Positions 21,231 to 32,685 of a DNA stretch of 33,576 bases are shown one piece after another. Position 1 is the stretch's first letter. Every line of letters begins with the position of its first letter. This stretch comes from Bigelowiella natans CCMP2755 (taxonomy: Eukaryota > Cercozoa > Chlorarachniophyceae): the NCBI GenBank assembly GCA_000320545.1, contig ADNK01000978.1:1-33576 (forward strand), read 5' to 3'. The notes under the pieces were generated by a model. It had not been told where the DNA came from, did no database searches, and worked only from the letters and a program-made list of their open reading frames with translations. Both the position numbers and the translations under genes were made by a program.

Positions 21231-24056
21231 ATGACCCGCTCCCCCGACCAATACAATGGGTTGACTCAGAACCAGTCCGACCCGCGAGCCCAAAAGTAAC
21301 TTAATTCATTATGATCCAAAAAAATAAGTTCCTCCCATTTGCCGCACTTTTTTCGCTCTGGAAGTTTACATTACATATTAATTAACTCTTTCATTAGGAC
21401 GGCTGCAGGCAAACAGATCGGAGATTTGGAAAAACATACTTCAGTTATCGAAAAAGTTGATTCTCACCAGCTCAGTGAAAGTCACGAGTCTGCAGGCCAG
21501 GCTTTGGCACAGAAGCCTAACTCAGATATTGGGCCTGGAAATTGCAAATCGAATGCATCAGAAGATGTTCTAGCCACCAAGAACGGACAATTGACTTCCT
21601 CTAGCGCTGGTTCGTTATCAGTGGAGGTGGTGTCTGATGAAGAAAAAGCAAAAAAGATGGAAGACGCAGGTCATCTTACGGAAACCAACACCGAGACTTC
21701 GAAGGAAGCAGAGAGGATAAAAACGGAGGCGAATAGCAAAGCCCTTGAATGCTGCAGAGTGAAGGCAGATAACGGAGATAGTGGAGAAAGCGACGCGAAG
21801 GGAGAACCGGAACCATCAAAAGCTGAAGGTACGGATGGCCATTCAGGAGTGGAAAGCGATGGAACGAACAGCGGAAGCAAAAGCCAAAATGGAAATAATG
21901 ACTCTAAGCTTCCTGGGGATGACGACTCCGTAGGCGGGCCATACATGCCACGGCCAGTAAAACAAACAAAAGTATCCAAGCGGAAGAAAATCGTATTTAC
22001 ACGGGAACAATTAATGGAATACGAGTCTAAGAGTACAGCAAAACCTAAAGGTTTTCCCTCAGATTTAATGCGAGATATTCAGCTTTCAGAGCCACCGATG
22101 TCTACCTACAAACCGAGCCCAATACGGTCTAGTAGCAGCACTCCATTAAGGTCGGCTGGTCCTTCTCCCTCCAAGTACACCCCCCCTGCTGCTTCTGAAA
22201 GTGGCACTCCCAAATCTAGCAACGTTTCACCTGAGAAGAGCTTCCATCATTCGACACGCCATCAACGGCACAGCCCTCACACAGCTGCTGCAAAGCATGC
22301 TGATGTAACTTTGGTGAGAAGCAAAAATAGATGGCAACCGAACCTTCACATGACGTTAACGCAAAAAGTGAGAGGGTATCTCAACAAGCTCTCCCCTGAG
22401 CAACATGAAGGCTTATTCGAGAAGCTTTACGAGCTTGTCAAGTTAAATTGCAGTTCGACTGAGGACCTCAAAGGCCTCGTAAATGAAATATTTGGCAAAG
22501 CCGTTACAGAGAAGAATTACGCATGGCTATATGCAAAACTGAGCCTGGAGATGGCTGAAAGATGCCCAACATTTCGGTTAGAAAAAAAGATGGATACTGG
22601 TAAGAAGATATCACGTGTAGTGGAGTTCAAAACGATTTTGCTCACACTCTGTCACAAGGAGTTTCAGGGTGTTTCACCTCAAGTTACTAAACTCAAAAAG
22701 AGGATGGAAACAACCAATGACACGGTTATCAAGGAGCTAATGATTGACAAGCTCAAAGAGCGGAGACAAGGGACGGTTCGATTCATGGGGGAGTTGTTCA
22801 AAGTGAGATTGGAGCGTGCCAAAGTCGAGAGGATACTACACATGTGCATCCAAAATCTTCTACGTGATATTCGGAATCCGGATGAAGAAGATATAGTCTG
22901 CCTCGAAGTACTGCTTGAAACTGCCGGCAAGCAGCTTGACGTACACAAAGCTAAGAACTACATGAATCAGTATTTCATGCGGATTTCAAAGATGCAAAAG
23001 AATCCTGGGCTTCCTTTGCGCCTGTCCTTTAAATGTCAAGATCTCATTGATCTTCGTAAAAGAAAATGGTCGTCTCGCCGTGAAACAACCGTTGCTAAAC
23101 CAAGCCAAGAGTCCAGGAATGCGAACAACAATCGTTCTGTAGCCCCTAGCCGTCCGGAGGCAACCCTTGAGCAAATCACTATCCCAAAGCGCGTTGGTAA
23201 CAGATATAGCTCGCTCAATGTAGCCTCTCCTGCAACGTCATCAGTGCAGTTGGTGAGAAAGCCTCCTCAGCGAGCTCCTCAGCCAGCCCCAATTTTGAAG
23301 AAATCGCCTCGCACGGTTAAAAAGGACGTAACCTTCAACCTGAAACCGGACTCTAAAAGCCTGGAAAAAATTGAGAGAGATGTTGTGGCTCTCGTAGAAG
23401 AGTATTATGGTTGTGGCAAGGAAGGCCTAAAGGAGGCTGCTTTATGTATTCAAGATATTAAGTCTCCGGCGCACCACTGGATGGTACGCTTAATAATAGC
23501 GACTAGACAAAAACATTGTTTGTAGGTGAAGTTTATCTAACCGGAGTCGCTTACCTGAAACCTACATTTCTGTATTTCTTTCGTGTCATAAATGATATGT
23601 TTTACCTTTGCAACATTCTGATGATGAGATATATCTCCTGCAGGTTGTGAAACACGCGATTCTACTCAGCCTTGAGAAAAGAGAGCGAGAGCGAAAACTC
23701 ACGATCGAACTTCTTGTGTGGCTCTTCAAATTTAAGAAAGTCCTCACAACGGCTGATTTCCAGAAAGGGTAGTATCAGAGAAAATAACGTGTTATCGAAC
23801 AGTAAAAATACCGGCCATTATATTCTGCGACACCAATGTTTTATGATGCTAAATGTTGCATCATATTGTGCGTCTGTGTGTTCTCGAGTATTAAATCCAA
23901 AAAATTATCAGGCTCAGAGCTATATCCGAAGATCTCGATGATATCAAGATGGATATTCCGTACGCAGGGAAATTTGTTGACTCAATGTGTCAGAGATTCC
24001 TGAAATACAAATGCATCGATCAAGCAACCCTCAATTTGTTTAAATCGCAGAAATAA
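21231..24056 (+). CDS. Short eIF4G-type translation initiation scaffold (MIF4G + MA3)
   Basis: Scaffold of the cap-binding complex: its MIF4G domain binds eIF4A and its N-terminal motif binds eIF4E. Four exons: 21231-21295, 21398-23483, 23644-23768, 23912-24056, all in phase; 806 aa. Residues 1-210 are Ser/Glu/Lys-rich and disordered. An eIF4E-binding-like motif FTREQLM lies at about 222-228, with Phe where the consensus YxxxxL-phi has Tyr. MIF4G spans about 340-575 (VRGYLNKLSPEQHEGLFEKL, LYAKLSLEMAERCP, TRFMGEL-type helices as VRFMGELFKVRL, LRDIRNPDEEDIVCLEVLLE). A Ser/Pro linker follows, then an MA3 domain at about 676-800 (LEKIERDVVALVEEYYG, then AILLSLEKRERERKLTIELL). The architecture resembles plant eIFiso4G. 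I cannot tell whether a longer paralogue exists elsewhere. Confidence 0.92.
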
Positions 24057-25092
24057 TTGCACCTCATTTAAATCATGTGCATATAGATCCAAGATAAGTA
24101 TATGCAGATAAATTTATGATATAACAAATATGCGTGCATGTGTGTGTTATTATCAACATTGATACCGGTTATTAACTTTCATAAGTTCCACCTGAAGAAA
24201 CAGGGACTTCCCACAAAATAGGGTTTGCACATGTGAAATCCAAAAATCTGAAGTGTTTGGCATATGTCAATGCCGCAATGTATATGTAGAGAGTCGAGAG
24301 ATTCAAAAACTAAGAGACACAGCTTCTATGGTGAAAAGCCGCATGCGATGCGCAACCTCACCATTATTGCGCATGCACATATGAACATGTTTTATAGTTT
24401 GTCCAGACACATCTCTAGATCTGGACGCAGCTTTTATACTTTGCACAGCTACAATTAATATACATGTAAAATACATTAGGATGACCATTCTAGCATTGAT
24501 ATAGAACGAATTATATTTGTTCATCACATCCGCTAGTCTGTTTCACATACACATCTAGATGTGAGCGCATCGAGGCCTGGCTATCAACGATGCACTGCTA
24601 GACTTTGCGATCTAGGAGATGTGTACGTGTAGCCCAAGCTACTAGCTAGCAGCTAGCTAGCTAGGCATGCATCCGGAATATAGCAGGAAAGGCTAGAGGG
24701 CTACGGCCGTGGTTGTCGTCACCGCCCCCTAGAGACAATAAAAGACAGGCAGTCGATCATCCCGTGCTTCGCATCACTTTCTCTGCTACATAGCTAGATC
24801 TAGAGATGGCCTCGCGATGACAAAGCAGTAGCGTGGCCTACTAAATTTTCTACACATAGACATCATTGCCGCCATTGCTTGCAGGAATCTGTGCGTACAT
24901 GCATGTAGTTTACATGTTTACATGCAAAAACAGATGTTGATTAAAGCGTAGGCAATTCTCGCGCCATGTTAATGTTCTAAATTCATATAGCAGGTGTGTG
25001 CGTGGCATGTAGCCCACATGATAGAGGGAACCCAGCATAGGAGAAGGACAAATAAGTTGCGGGTATCCGAGCGCTGGAGAACAGTATAGCTA
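24057..25092. other. Tail-to-tail spacer eIF4G/IF-3
   Basis: 1.04 kb without a supportable gene. The stretch from about 24530 to 25020 has the same palindrome-rich composition as 9540-13550, including an alternating CTAG/CTAGC cluster at 24640-24670 and ACATCTAGATGT near 24550. No TE protein or repeat structure is visible. Confidence 0.6.
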
Positions 25093-28000
25093 TTAAGCCT
25101 GTTCATTGAACAACTTCTCAGTTGCTGCTACAGCAGCAGCTGTCGCCATTGACGATACCTCAGAAGATTCTAGTGAGCCTGATGGTTTCTGCTGATCATC
25201 ATCTGTAGCTATATCAGACTCTCCTACTTCGTCCTTCAGGTCCTACATTGTTCAAAGCAGCCAATTTCAAGAAACACATTATCGACGGACGTTCGCTCCA
25301 CAGAGAATGATCATGCCTCGATTATGGACTTCACCTGTTCGACGCCTAGTTCCTGGTTACCGGTATTCTTCGCACCGCCGTTCTTCTGATTCTTTCGAGC
25401 TTCTTGTTCTGCTTTGGCCGTTTTCTTGCCTTGGATAAGCAAAAACAGCATGTTGTGATTCATCAAGCTATCATCTGAATTTGAGAATCAAAATCTGGAA
25501 GAAAGGGAGAGCGGTGGTAGTAGTACCTTTGATAGGGGTGATGATCATCACCATGGTGCGGCCTTGCATGGTTGGCGTATTGGCGGTACCTACAGCGACA
25601 ACATATATAACTCACACATCCCACCCACGCATTTTTCATTTAACGGCAAATATTAATGTAGGAATGGTGAGTGTTATAAATAACTCCCCACCAAGCCCCT
25701 CTAGATCTTCCATGAACTTCTTCATCATGTCCCTCCCCTGGTTCTGGAAGGCCATCTGTGCGTCGAAGGAGGAGGATGGAGATTTGGAGGGAGATAGTTG
25801 TCATCAACAAGAAAAAATAATAACAGAAACAAGTAGATTGAGTCACTGCGAGGTAGGTTTGCACCAGTACAAATGGCATTCGAGGTCATCGTATTGTCGC
25901 AGAGGAATCATCACGGGAGATTCTTGTTGGGACCAGTGAAAAAAAATAGCAGAGAATAGCGCCTTTCTGCATGCATCTTTAGAGACATATAAAATTGCTG
26001 AAAGCCGATGATTTATGTTCCGTAGCTTGTTCGTGCTGAATCCGAAAATCATCGCGATGTATCTCCACTCCCACCCCCTCATTGTCTTTTCCGACAACTC
26101 CTCGTTCTTCCTCTCGGGTTATTCCAACAACAACTAATACTTTTAATACCTCTCGGCCACGAAACTGGCAGGAAAGCTTCACACGATCCCCGCTATCGAG
26201 GAATTGAATAGCTTTCTTCAAACGGACCTGAGATTGAGGAGGAAGAGGAAAGGCGGCGTCACTAAAGCATGGTGATGAACATTCTTTGAATTGTTGTTTT
26301 CATCATCGTGTGCATCTTAACCATAGCTTCCTGTTGAATCGTGTTGTAATATTAAAATACATCTGCATATTTTACCAAGACACCTAGAAATCATCTCTAA
26401 TCTTTGTTTTGCTATTGCACTACAAAGGATGCATCATTTTAAGATAAATACTGTTGAAAATTTGCCGTGTCATCACATCTTATTGGCTGATCCTTTCTCA
26501 CCTGATAGTCGTGCACATCCGTATTCGGCCTCATTTTCAATTCTTTCACATCTACACGTGCAGCACGCTGCTGTTTCGTCTTCTCCTAAGACCGGTGTTT
26601 GGATCACACAAAGTGAGATTCTCATAACAACAGGAACTAGCGATGGAAAAACTAGATAATATACGCACACGCTGTTTGAAATTAGTGGCGCTCGAACAAG
26701 ATATCAACGCTAACACCGTATCACTCTCACAATATCATGGGATGAGTTCATATTCTTTCGGGGTCGTTGGAGATCTTTGTCAAGATTCAAATTATATAAT
26801 TTGTCTTAGAATGTGCGACCTTTTCCGCCCTTTTCTGCTCGTATCGGTACTTATCTAGCTTCATTATTCTAAGCACCGAAACGCGACAAAGTCACGATAA
26901 ATAGAGATGGTATCAGTTTATACGGCCAAAAACATACGCGAGTGCTTTCAATCACGAATAAGCAATCCTTAAGACTATCAAACTATGGCCTTCATCGAAC
27001 ATCAGCAGAACGACTATAAACCTGCACAGAGGTGGCTCCGCGGAAGGATTGATCAGAATTAAATCCATAGCTTTCCCCTTTTTCAGTGGAAAAAGAATAT
27101 AGAGTTATAAACGACCCATGAGGTAACGAATGCTTGCTCTGAAATAACACGCTTGAATCCTACTGCATAACTAAGAAACTACTTAAGATAAATATTTTCC
27201 GTTGTCAATCACGCCATACTGGATTGAAGGCATATCAAAGACTGCTTCCTCTGCCTATTTACTACCATCCTCCCCATTGTTTCAGTGGTGGAGGGAGGAA
27301 GGCACGTGTTTGAGTACCTTGGCTTGCTGGAGGGCCTGAGAAGTTGGCATGACGCCTATCATCTGTTTTGTGTCATCCAAGACCCTAAATACAAATGGTA
27401 TACAACAATGAAGGAGCAAGCAACACGAAATCATCACATTCGGTTCATTCTACGGGGATTGCGTGATGCCCCCCCCTCCAAGAAGCTGTTATCTGGGGTT
27501 GTCTCGATTAATGCTGTCCATACCTCACTTCCTGGGATTTGATCCCTTGGTTTGAAATTATTCCTAATCGAAGGAATTGTTGGTGTTATTGGTTTCTCAA
27601 GGTAGTACAGCAAAAGAGATTGTTCATCATAAAACCATCATTACCATCATCTTCAGGCTTGAAAACTCTACCCTTGCCTCTGCCGCCATATCTGGGAGAA
27701 CCATGAATACAAAATGACGACAGCAAAAATTTCTAACAGGTGATACACTATTTTGATAAAGACATAAATTCAACGAAGTTCTGCAATATAGAAGCCTGAT
27801 AAAGATTACGACATTCTCATGGTTCGTGTTACCTCCTCCCCCCGCCTCCGCGTCTCCCGGCGTGTACGAGCACAAGCGGTCGGGATCTGGACTGTGAAAC
27901 CCCCAAGGGCATATCCCCAACAGATTCGGTAGTTCTAGGTTCTTGCTTCGTCATATGAGGGGCACGAAAGCATCCACTGCGCCGTTGAGACTATATTTTA

Positions 28001-28126
28001 TATTAAAACCGCAGAAGAGCTCATCATCCTGCGATTTGCTGTCAAAGGTTAACCGTGTGAAAAAATAACTTTATGGCTGACCTCGGTGAATCGCGAATGA
28101 TGATGTAACGTTCCCCGTGGAGACAT
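25093..28126 (-). CDS. Organellar translation initiation factor IF-3
   Basis: Bacterial-type IF-3, which binds the small ribosomal subunit and checks start-codon selection in a mitochondrion or plastid. Exons: 28126-28082, 27990-27833, 27691-27645, 27563-27524, 27384-27318, 27077-27022, 26868-26820, 26585-26502, 26227-26150, 25755-25692, 25589-25527, 25429-25335, 25242-25093. All phases match; 331 aa. The leader (1-83) is basic with a Gly/Arg patch (GRRGGGRRYGGRGKG). The IF-3 N domain (about 84-154) has EVRVLDDTKQMIGVMP, NPSAEPPLCRIM and KYRYEQKRAEK. The C domain (about 155-250) has VDVKELKMRPNTDVHDYQ, FLDSGDRVKLSCQFRGRE and MQGRTMVMIITP. A Lys/Glu then acidic Ala/Ser tail of about 80 residues follows. 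An extra first exon at 28211-28188 (MATMGRST) would also fit phase. The targeting organelle is not determined. Confidence 0.92.
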
Positions 28127-28374
28127 CTGGAAAATGGATAAGTGAGAAACGATGATGTGATTCGTTTCACCAGGGAAATGCACCGACCGTTGACCGGCCC
28201 ATTGTCGCCATGATTCCGGCTTCGACGTTTGCGGATTTAGGCCCTGATGCAAGCATATTCTCATTATTAAAAATATGGACCATCAAGCGGACTATCTATA
28301 CCAAATTAAATGGTGATAGTGTATTCAAAAAAGTGAAGGATGGAAAGTTAAAAATTGCACACCCGAAGAGCAAG

Positions 28375-28870
28375 CTACCAGTACCCCTCCGGCAAGAAGG
28401 ATGGCAGAGAATAGGAATGCGGATTTGTAAAGACCATTTTGGGCGCCACGTTTTCTAATAATCAGTGTGAAGAATTTCAATTTAAAGAAACTCAGAATGG
28501 AATGTCAGTCCTCCTACACCACAGAACGTCATCGACGACGTATACACGACATCTCTCACTTCGCAGTAAAATGATTTAGACAATGGTTCTTTCCAGTAAA
28601 ACTCTGGGAGATGAATCCACCATAGCTACATCATATCTTTTTAAAAAAAGGAACCCTCCCGTTGCATTTCCCCGGTAATCAACTGCATTCGAACCGTAGT
28701 ACGGGCATGAGTGCCCCATTCGTGTGCGACATCCAAAAGACTGCCGGCAAGTTTTTCTTGATCAAGTGAGGAACTCTCGTGAATCTCGGGATACTATCTT
28801 CCTGCGACAAGACTTACTTTGTGTTTTTTTAATAAATTAAAGGGAGTTTTCACCCCTTTTCTGTCGCCAT
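28375..28870 (-). CDS. Small unrecognised spliced protein, about 71 aa
   Basis: Proposed exons 28870-28854 (start MATEKG), 28773-28655 (LDQEKLAGSLLDVAHEWGTH, RTTVRMQLITGEMQRE) and 28454-28375 (NVAPKMVFTNPHSYSLPSFL, then EGYW and stop). The phases match and the frame closes at 72 codons including the stop. No signal peptide or membrane segment is obvious, and the C-terminus is aromatic. No family is recognised. The 3' splice site at 28773 and the 5' splice site at 28655 are weak, and the middle ORF stays open further, so exon borders may differ. It lies 249 bp downstream of the IF-3 start on the same strand and head to head with the next gene. Confidence 0.5.
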
Positions 28871-29167
28871 ATTTTTCTTTCAATTATCTTCAAATTATGG
28901 ACTACGACTTCGAAAGACTCGTGTCGCAATCATACACATGTCATACCCGGATAATTCCTTCTCGACCAGGAAAAAAATCAAGCGACTTTCCACAAGAAAT
29001 TTAAAAAATAATTCTAGAACTCGAACCTTTGGAAGGCGGATTTGTGACAGTTCATTTTTTTTCAATTTTACGATATTTCTTGCATCTAATTTTGACCAAA
29101 TATTAATGCATGTCGTCCATCAAAACCCGCGCACACTGTGGTGCACCTTGGTGTCCTCCCCCTCAAC
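28871..29167. promoter_or_regulatory. Head-to-head spacer between two small genes
   Basis: 297 bp, AT-rich, between divergent start codons at 28870 and 29168. No motif is recognised. The ORF at 28896-29004 (+) has no support. Confidence 0.4.
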
Positions 29168-29777
29168 ATGCTGCGCCACAGGCCCTCCCGCCTGCTCTTG
29201 GCCGCTGCATTCCTAGGATTCGCCGCATTTTTGGTCGAATTGCTACTGTCACTTGTACAGAATTTAAATTCGGTTGGGGAACGTGGTGACGGGACGTAGA
29301 AGGGGGGGGGGTCTGAGAATCATTGAGGAAAGCGAGAGAATTTGAAGACTGGGAGATTAGGGTGACGGGAGGTCAAGATAGACAAGAAGGATGAAATGCG
29401 GAAGAATCATTTCGAAACAATGTTTGTGCAGGTAATAATTCATGGGACAACGAGGAGGGCTGCACAGGCGCGAGGTAAATCTCTCATATTTCTTATGGCT
29501 TCATGTTGAATTGAGTGCAGCCCATAACACGCTCTCTATGACAGATTTATTCTCGGATTTTCCGCCACCTCCAAGCGGGTGAATCTTAAACTAATAGCAT
29601 AAACGGCAATGACATCTACCGTCGCATTTATTTGACTCAATCCTCTCCCCCTCCCCCCCCCCCCGGCTTGCAAATTCCTGTTTATTGCGGATCAGATGGA
29701 ATACTCCAAGTAATCCACCTCGACCCCACAATGTACCGCCGATCGACTACGGAGTTTCTGATCACATGCTAAAGTAA
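29168..29777 (+). CDS. Small single-pass membrane protein, about 95 aa
   Basis: Exons 29168-29272, 29432-29474, 29521-29578, 29696-29777; phases match and the frame closes at 96 codons including the stop. The N-terminus is RHRPSR followed by a hydrophobic segment (LLLAAAFLGFAAFLVELLL), a signal anchor or signal peptide. The tail is short and Pro-rich (DLFSDFPPPPSGW, PSNPPRPHNVPPIDYG) and ends in HMLK. A C-run precedes the last acceptor. The first donor (GTTGGG) is weak, so the first intron border is the least sure part. No family is recognised; small organellar or ER membrane subunits often look like this. Confidence 0.55.
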
Positions 29778-29875
29778 GTAGAGAAAAACGATCTAAGCGG
29801 GGAGGGGGGTAGCGGGAAAGGAGAAACCGCAAACCGCTATGTCCAATATTCGATTTTAAAAGTTTACTATTACAT

Positions 29876-30019
29876 TCACTGCAGCTCCAGAAACTCTTCC
29901 GGTAGCACTCCGGCGATCAGTTTTTCGTCAACTGGAGGTACAAAGTGTTGAGGACGAGTGGCACCGCCGCTGCCGACGATATCTATCACGCGAATACTGT
30001 GAACACGCATGCATACTCA

Positions 30020-30064
<45 letters not shown>

Positions 30065-30518
30065 CCTCTCTCTCTTCGATCTGGCAAAAGTCTATCTAAT
30101 TGGCGTTAAAATTGTATTTTGGAACTAATGCTGAAAGAACGACTTGAATGAATATGCAGATCCCTCAAAACGCCTGACACACGTCACCGAGGATGTTGTG
30201 CATCAGAGGTTGGTTGCATGCAAGTCACAAACAAAGAGAAGAAAAAGAACCCCTTTCCACATAATCTTCGATGCACTTCTGTGGCCATGTTTACCAATAC
30301 AAAGCAAAAGTAAAGAGAGAATATGAGGAAGATCGAAGTTACAAATCAAGCCATGTACCACCCCAGCTGCGCACATACTCCTTTGTAATGATATATTTAG
30401 GCAAAATATCAGTGCTGCTTTGCGGCTATTCGACCGCTTGCTCCCCGCCCTTGGCTTCGATGACAAAGTCGTTTACTGCGTTTTTGTTCACTGTGCTTTG
30501 ATCGTGATTTCTCTCCAT
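29876..30518 (-). CDS. Small unrecognised spliced protein, about 84 aa
   Basis: Exons 30518-30435 (MERNHDQSTVNKNAVNDFVI, EAKGGEQA), 30380-30359 (EYVRSWG, 22 bp), 30278-30251 (VHRRLCGKG, 28 bp) and 29996-29876 (IRVIDIVGSGGATRPQHFV, LIAGVLPEEFLELQ). Phases 0/0, 0/1, 1/2 and 2/stop agree and the frame closes at 85 codons including the stop. The third exon begins after a clear CCACAG. No domain is recognised. The two tiny middle exons are inferred from phase and could be wrong. The gene is tail to tail with the membrane-protein gene (98 bp between stops) and head to head with the next gene (49 bp). Confidence 0.5.
30024..30075. repeat. (CT)n microsatellite
   Basis: About 19 CT units plus a degenerate end. 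It lies in the intron before the last exon of the 84-aa gene, where it reads as GA on the gene strand. Confidence 0.95.
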
Positions 30519-30567
30519 ATTCCCTGGTGGTGGGGGTGGTGTGAGGGGTTTTTCGCCTTCTTGCGAA
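30519..30567. promoter_or_regulatory. 49-bp gap between divergent start codons
   Basis: G/T-rich on the + strand (GGTGGTGGGGGTGGTGTGAG). Either both 5' UTRs are very short and share this promoter, or the transcripts overlap at their 5' ends. Confidence 0.5.
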
Positions 30568-30943
30568 ATGGTTGAGGAGACATCGATTTTACAATTAATT
30601 TGTCGTGCTGAGAATGTAACATCTGAGAATATGTATAGTACTTAGTGATATCATGATTTCTGAAACGGGTGTTCTTCGCCTTCTATATCCCCCCTTCCCC
30701 CCCTTCTCCCTCATTGAAATCATGTACTACTACAAGGTTCAGAAATCCTGCTACAAGATAGAGCGAGAGAAGAACCTCGAGATGCTAAAGGCAAGAACAA
30801 TACAATAAATAGAGAAAAGGCCCATACATAAACACCGACATTCTGAATACGTCGAGAAGGATATTCGATCACTCTGTGTGCACATGATATGTTTTATTGC
30901 AAATTGGGAATGTTGTTGCAGGGCAAGATCGTTGTTACACACA

Positions 30944-30998
<55 letters not shown>

Positions 30999-32230
30999 GT
31001 ACACTTACAATGTTAGCACATACGCGCTATAACCACGGTGTCATCGGAATCTCTATACGATGGCTCCATGAGCTTTGCGCGAAGAGAAATAACTTACCCC
31101 TCTCTATCAACGAGTGTGCCATATTATATCATGAGGCATCCGAGACCCACATTGGGGGGTACATCCTTAGGGAAATAAGCAACTTGTTTTTGGACTAATT
31201 GACGTTAAATACACAGAAACACACATTCACATTTTACTTGCAAAAAGTCATAGGGAGAGGGGAGGGGAAAACGACACCTTGTACTAGTCCACGTTCGGGT
31301 GATATCTCCTCTTCTCACACATCAAATTAACAGACGTCACACGCTCGTTTTGGCAAGCTTAAGCAGGAGAAATCAAATATGGAAAAGGAGCTCAGAAAAC
31401 TAAAGGTGCTAATAATGCTGCTGATGCTAGCTCGACTCCTCCTCCTCCTCCTCATTGACCGGTCATTGCATTGAATATCATAATTAGACTATTGAGCGAA
31501 TGCGGGTGAGAGAGGGCGCCAAGCCCTCACCCATATTGAATGAGGCAAAAGTGCTAATTACTGAGGCTATTGATAAGCTCGACGCTGCGATCGATATATC
31601 TGAAGGCGAATTCAAACCGCTATGGCTCGAGGTAGTATTGAAAGAGGAGGAGGAGGAGGGTGCTGCTAGAAATAGAGCAGAAGGAGAAGAAGAAAGAAGA
31701 TCCGCGACAAGCACCAACACCAATTATGATTCAGAAACACGAACCCCCCCTTTTTCAAGAAACTTTGATAACACACACACACGCACACACACACACACGC
31801 GCGCGCACGCATACTGATGGCCTTTGCCCACTACACCACATGTTCCTTTGTTGTGGAAGTGAATAATAGCCTTTCTCTTCTTCTTCTTCTTGTTGTTGTT
31901 CTAGCCGTCTACACAGAATGAGACTGTTGTTATCACCATTTATGACCCCGTTTTACCATTGCTGTTATGCTCCTAATAATGTCGATGTAAGGTGGTGCGA
32001 GAGAACCAAATCATCAAGTCAGAGCAGCGTGCGAAGGACGCCCTCTCCTCCGCGACGAAGATGCTAAATCAGCAGTTCAGCTCAGGCCACATCTTCTTGC
32101 CAGGAGTGTTTGTACAGCTGGTACCCGAGATGCCCTTCCCAGCACAGATGCGGAATAATCCTCATGTGCGAAAGATCTTGCTCAGCTATGTTTTGCCGCT
32201 GGTAACTACTTTTATTACTACTTCTACTTT

Positions 32231-32268
<38 letters not shown>

Positions 32269-32638
32269 ATTGTTTTAAGTGCATGTTTCAATGTACACAT
32301 GTTTCCTTTTTCCTTTTTCCTTCCTCCCCCCCCCTCCATCATATACACTGCAGATCGGGACTGTCGTGTGGAGCTCTTTCCTCCTCAAATACGGCATCGG
32401 GAAGATGTTACTCAGCGACGTTGCTCGTGTTGGAAGCAAGTTGTCATATGGGAGGCAGCAGCCCGGTATGCTCTCACGCCTCCTCACTTCCCCAGCGCTG
32501 ACGAAGATAAAGAATAATGGGGCGCTTAAGATTCTGCGAAATCTTGACCTTTTCATCGTCGTTCGAGTGGTGCGGGGTCTTGTTCTCGGCATGTGAGTCA
32601 ACTATTATCTGATTGCACACCATACGATTCTCCCCCCC

Positions 32639-32685
<47 letters not shown>

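Noticed and set aside
25481-25939. 152-codon + strand ORF
   Set aside because: Antisense of IF-3 exons 25589-25527 and 25755-25692, whose - strand products are clearly IF-3.
27285-27542. 85-codon + strand ORF
   Set aside because: It is the antisense of two IF-3 exons (27384-27318, 27563-27524) that match the IF-3 N domain in phase.
28210-28458. 82-codon + strand ORF (KLKIAHPKSKLPVPL)
   Set aside because: It overlaps antisense to the last exon of the proposed 71-aa gene (28454-28375), which is in phase with an upstream exon. No start context or splice support was found on the + strand.
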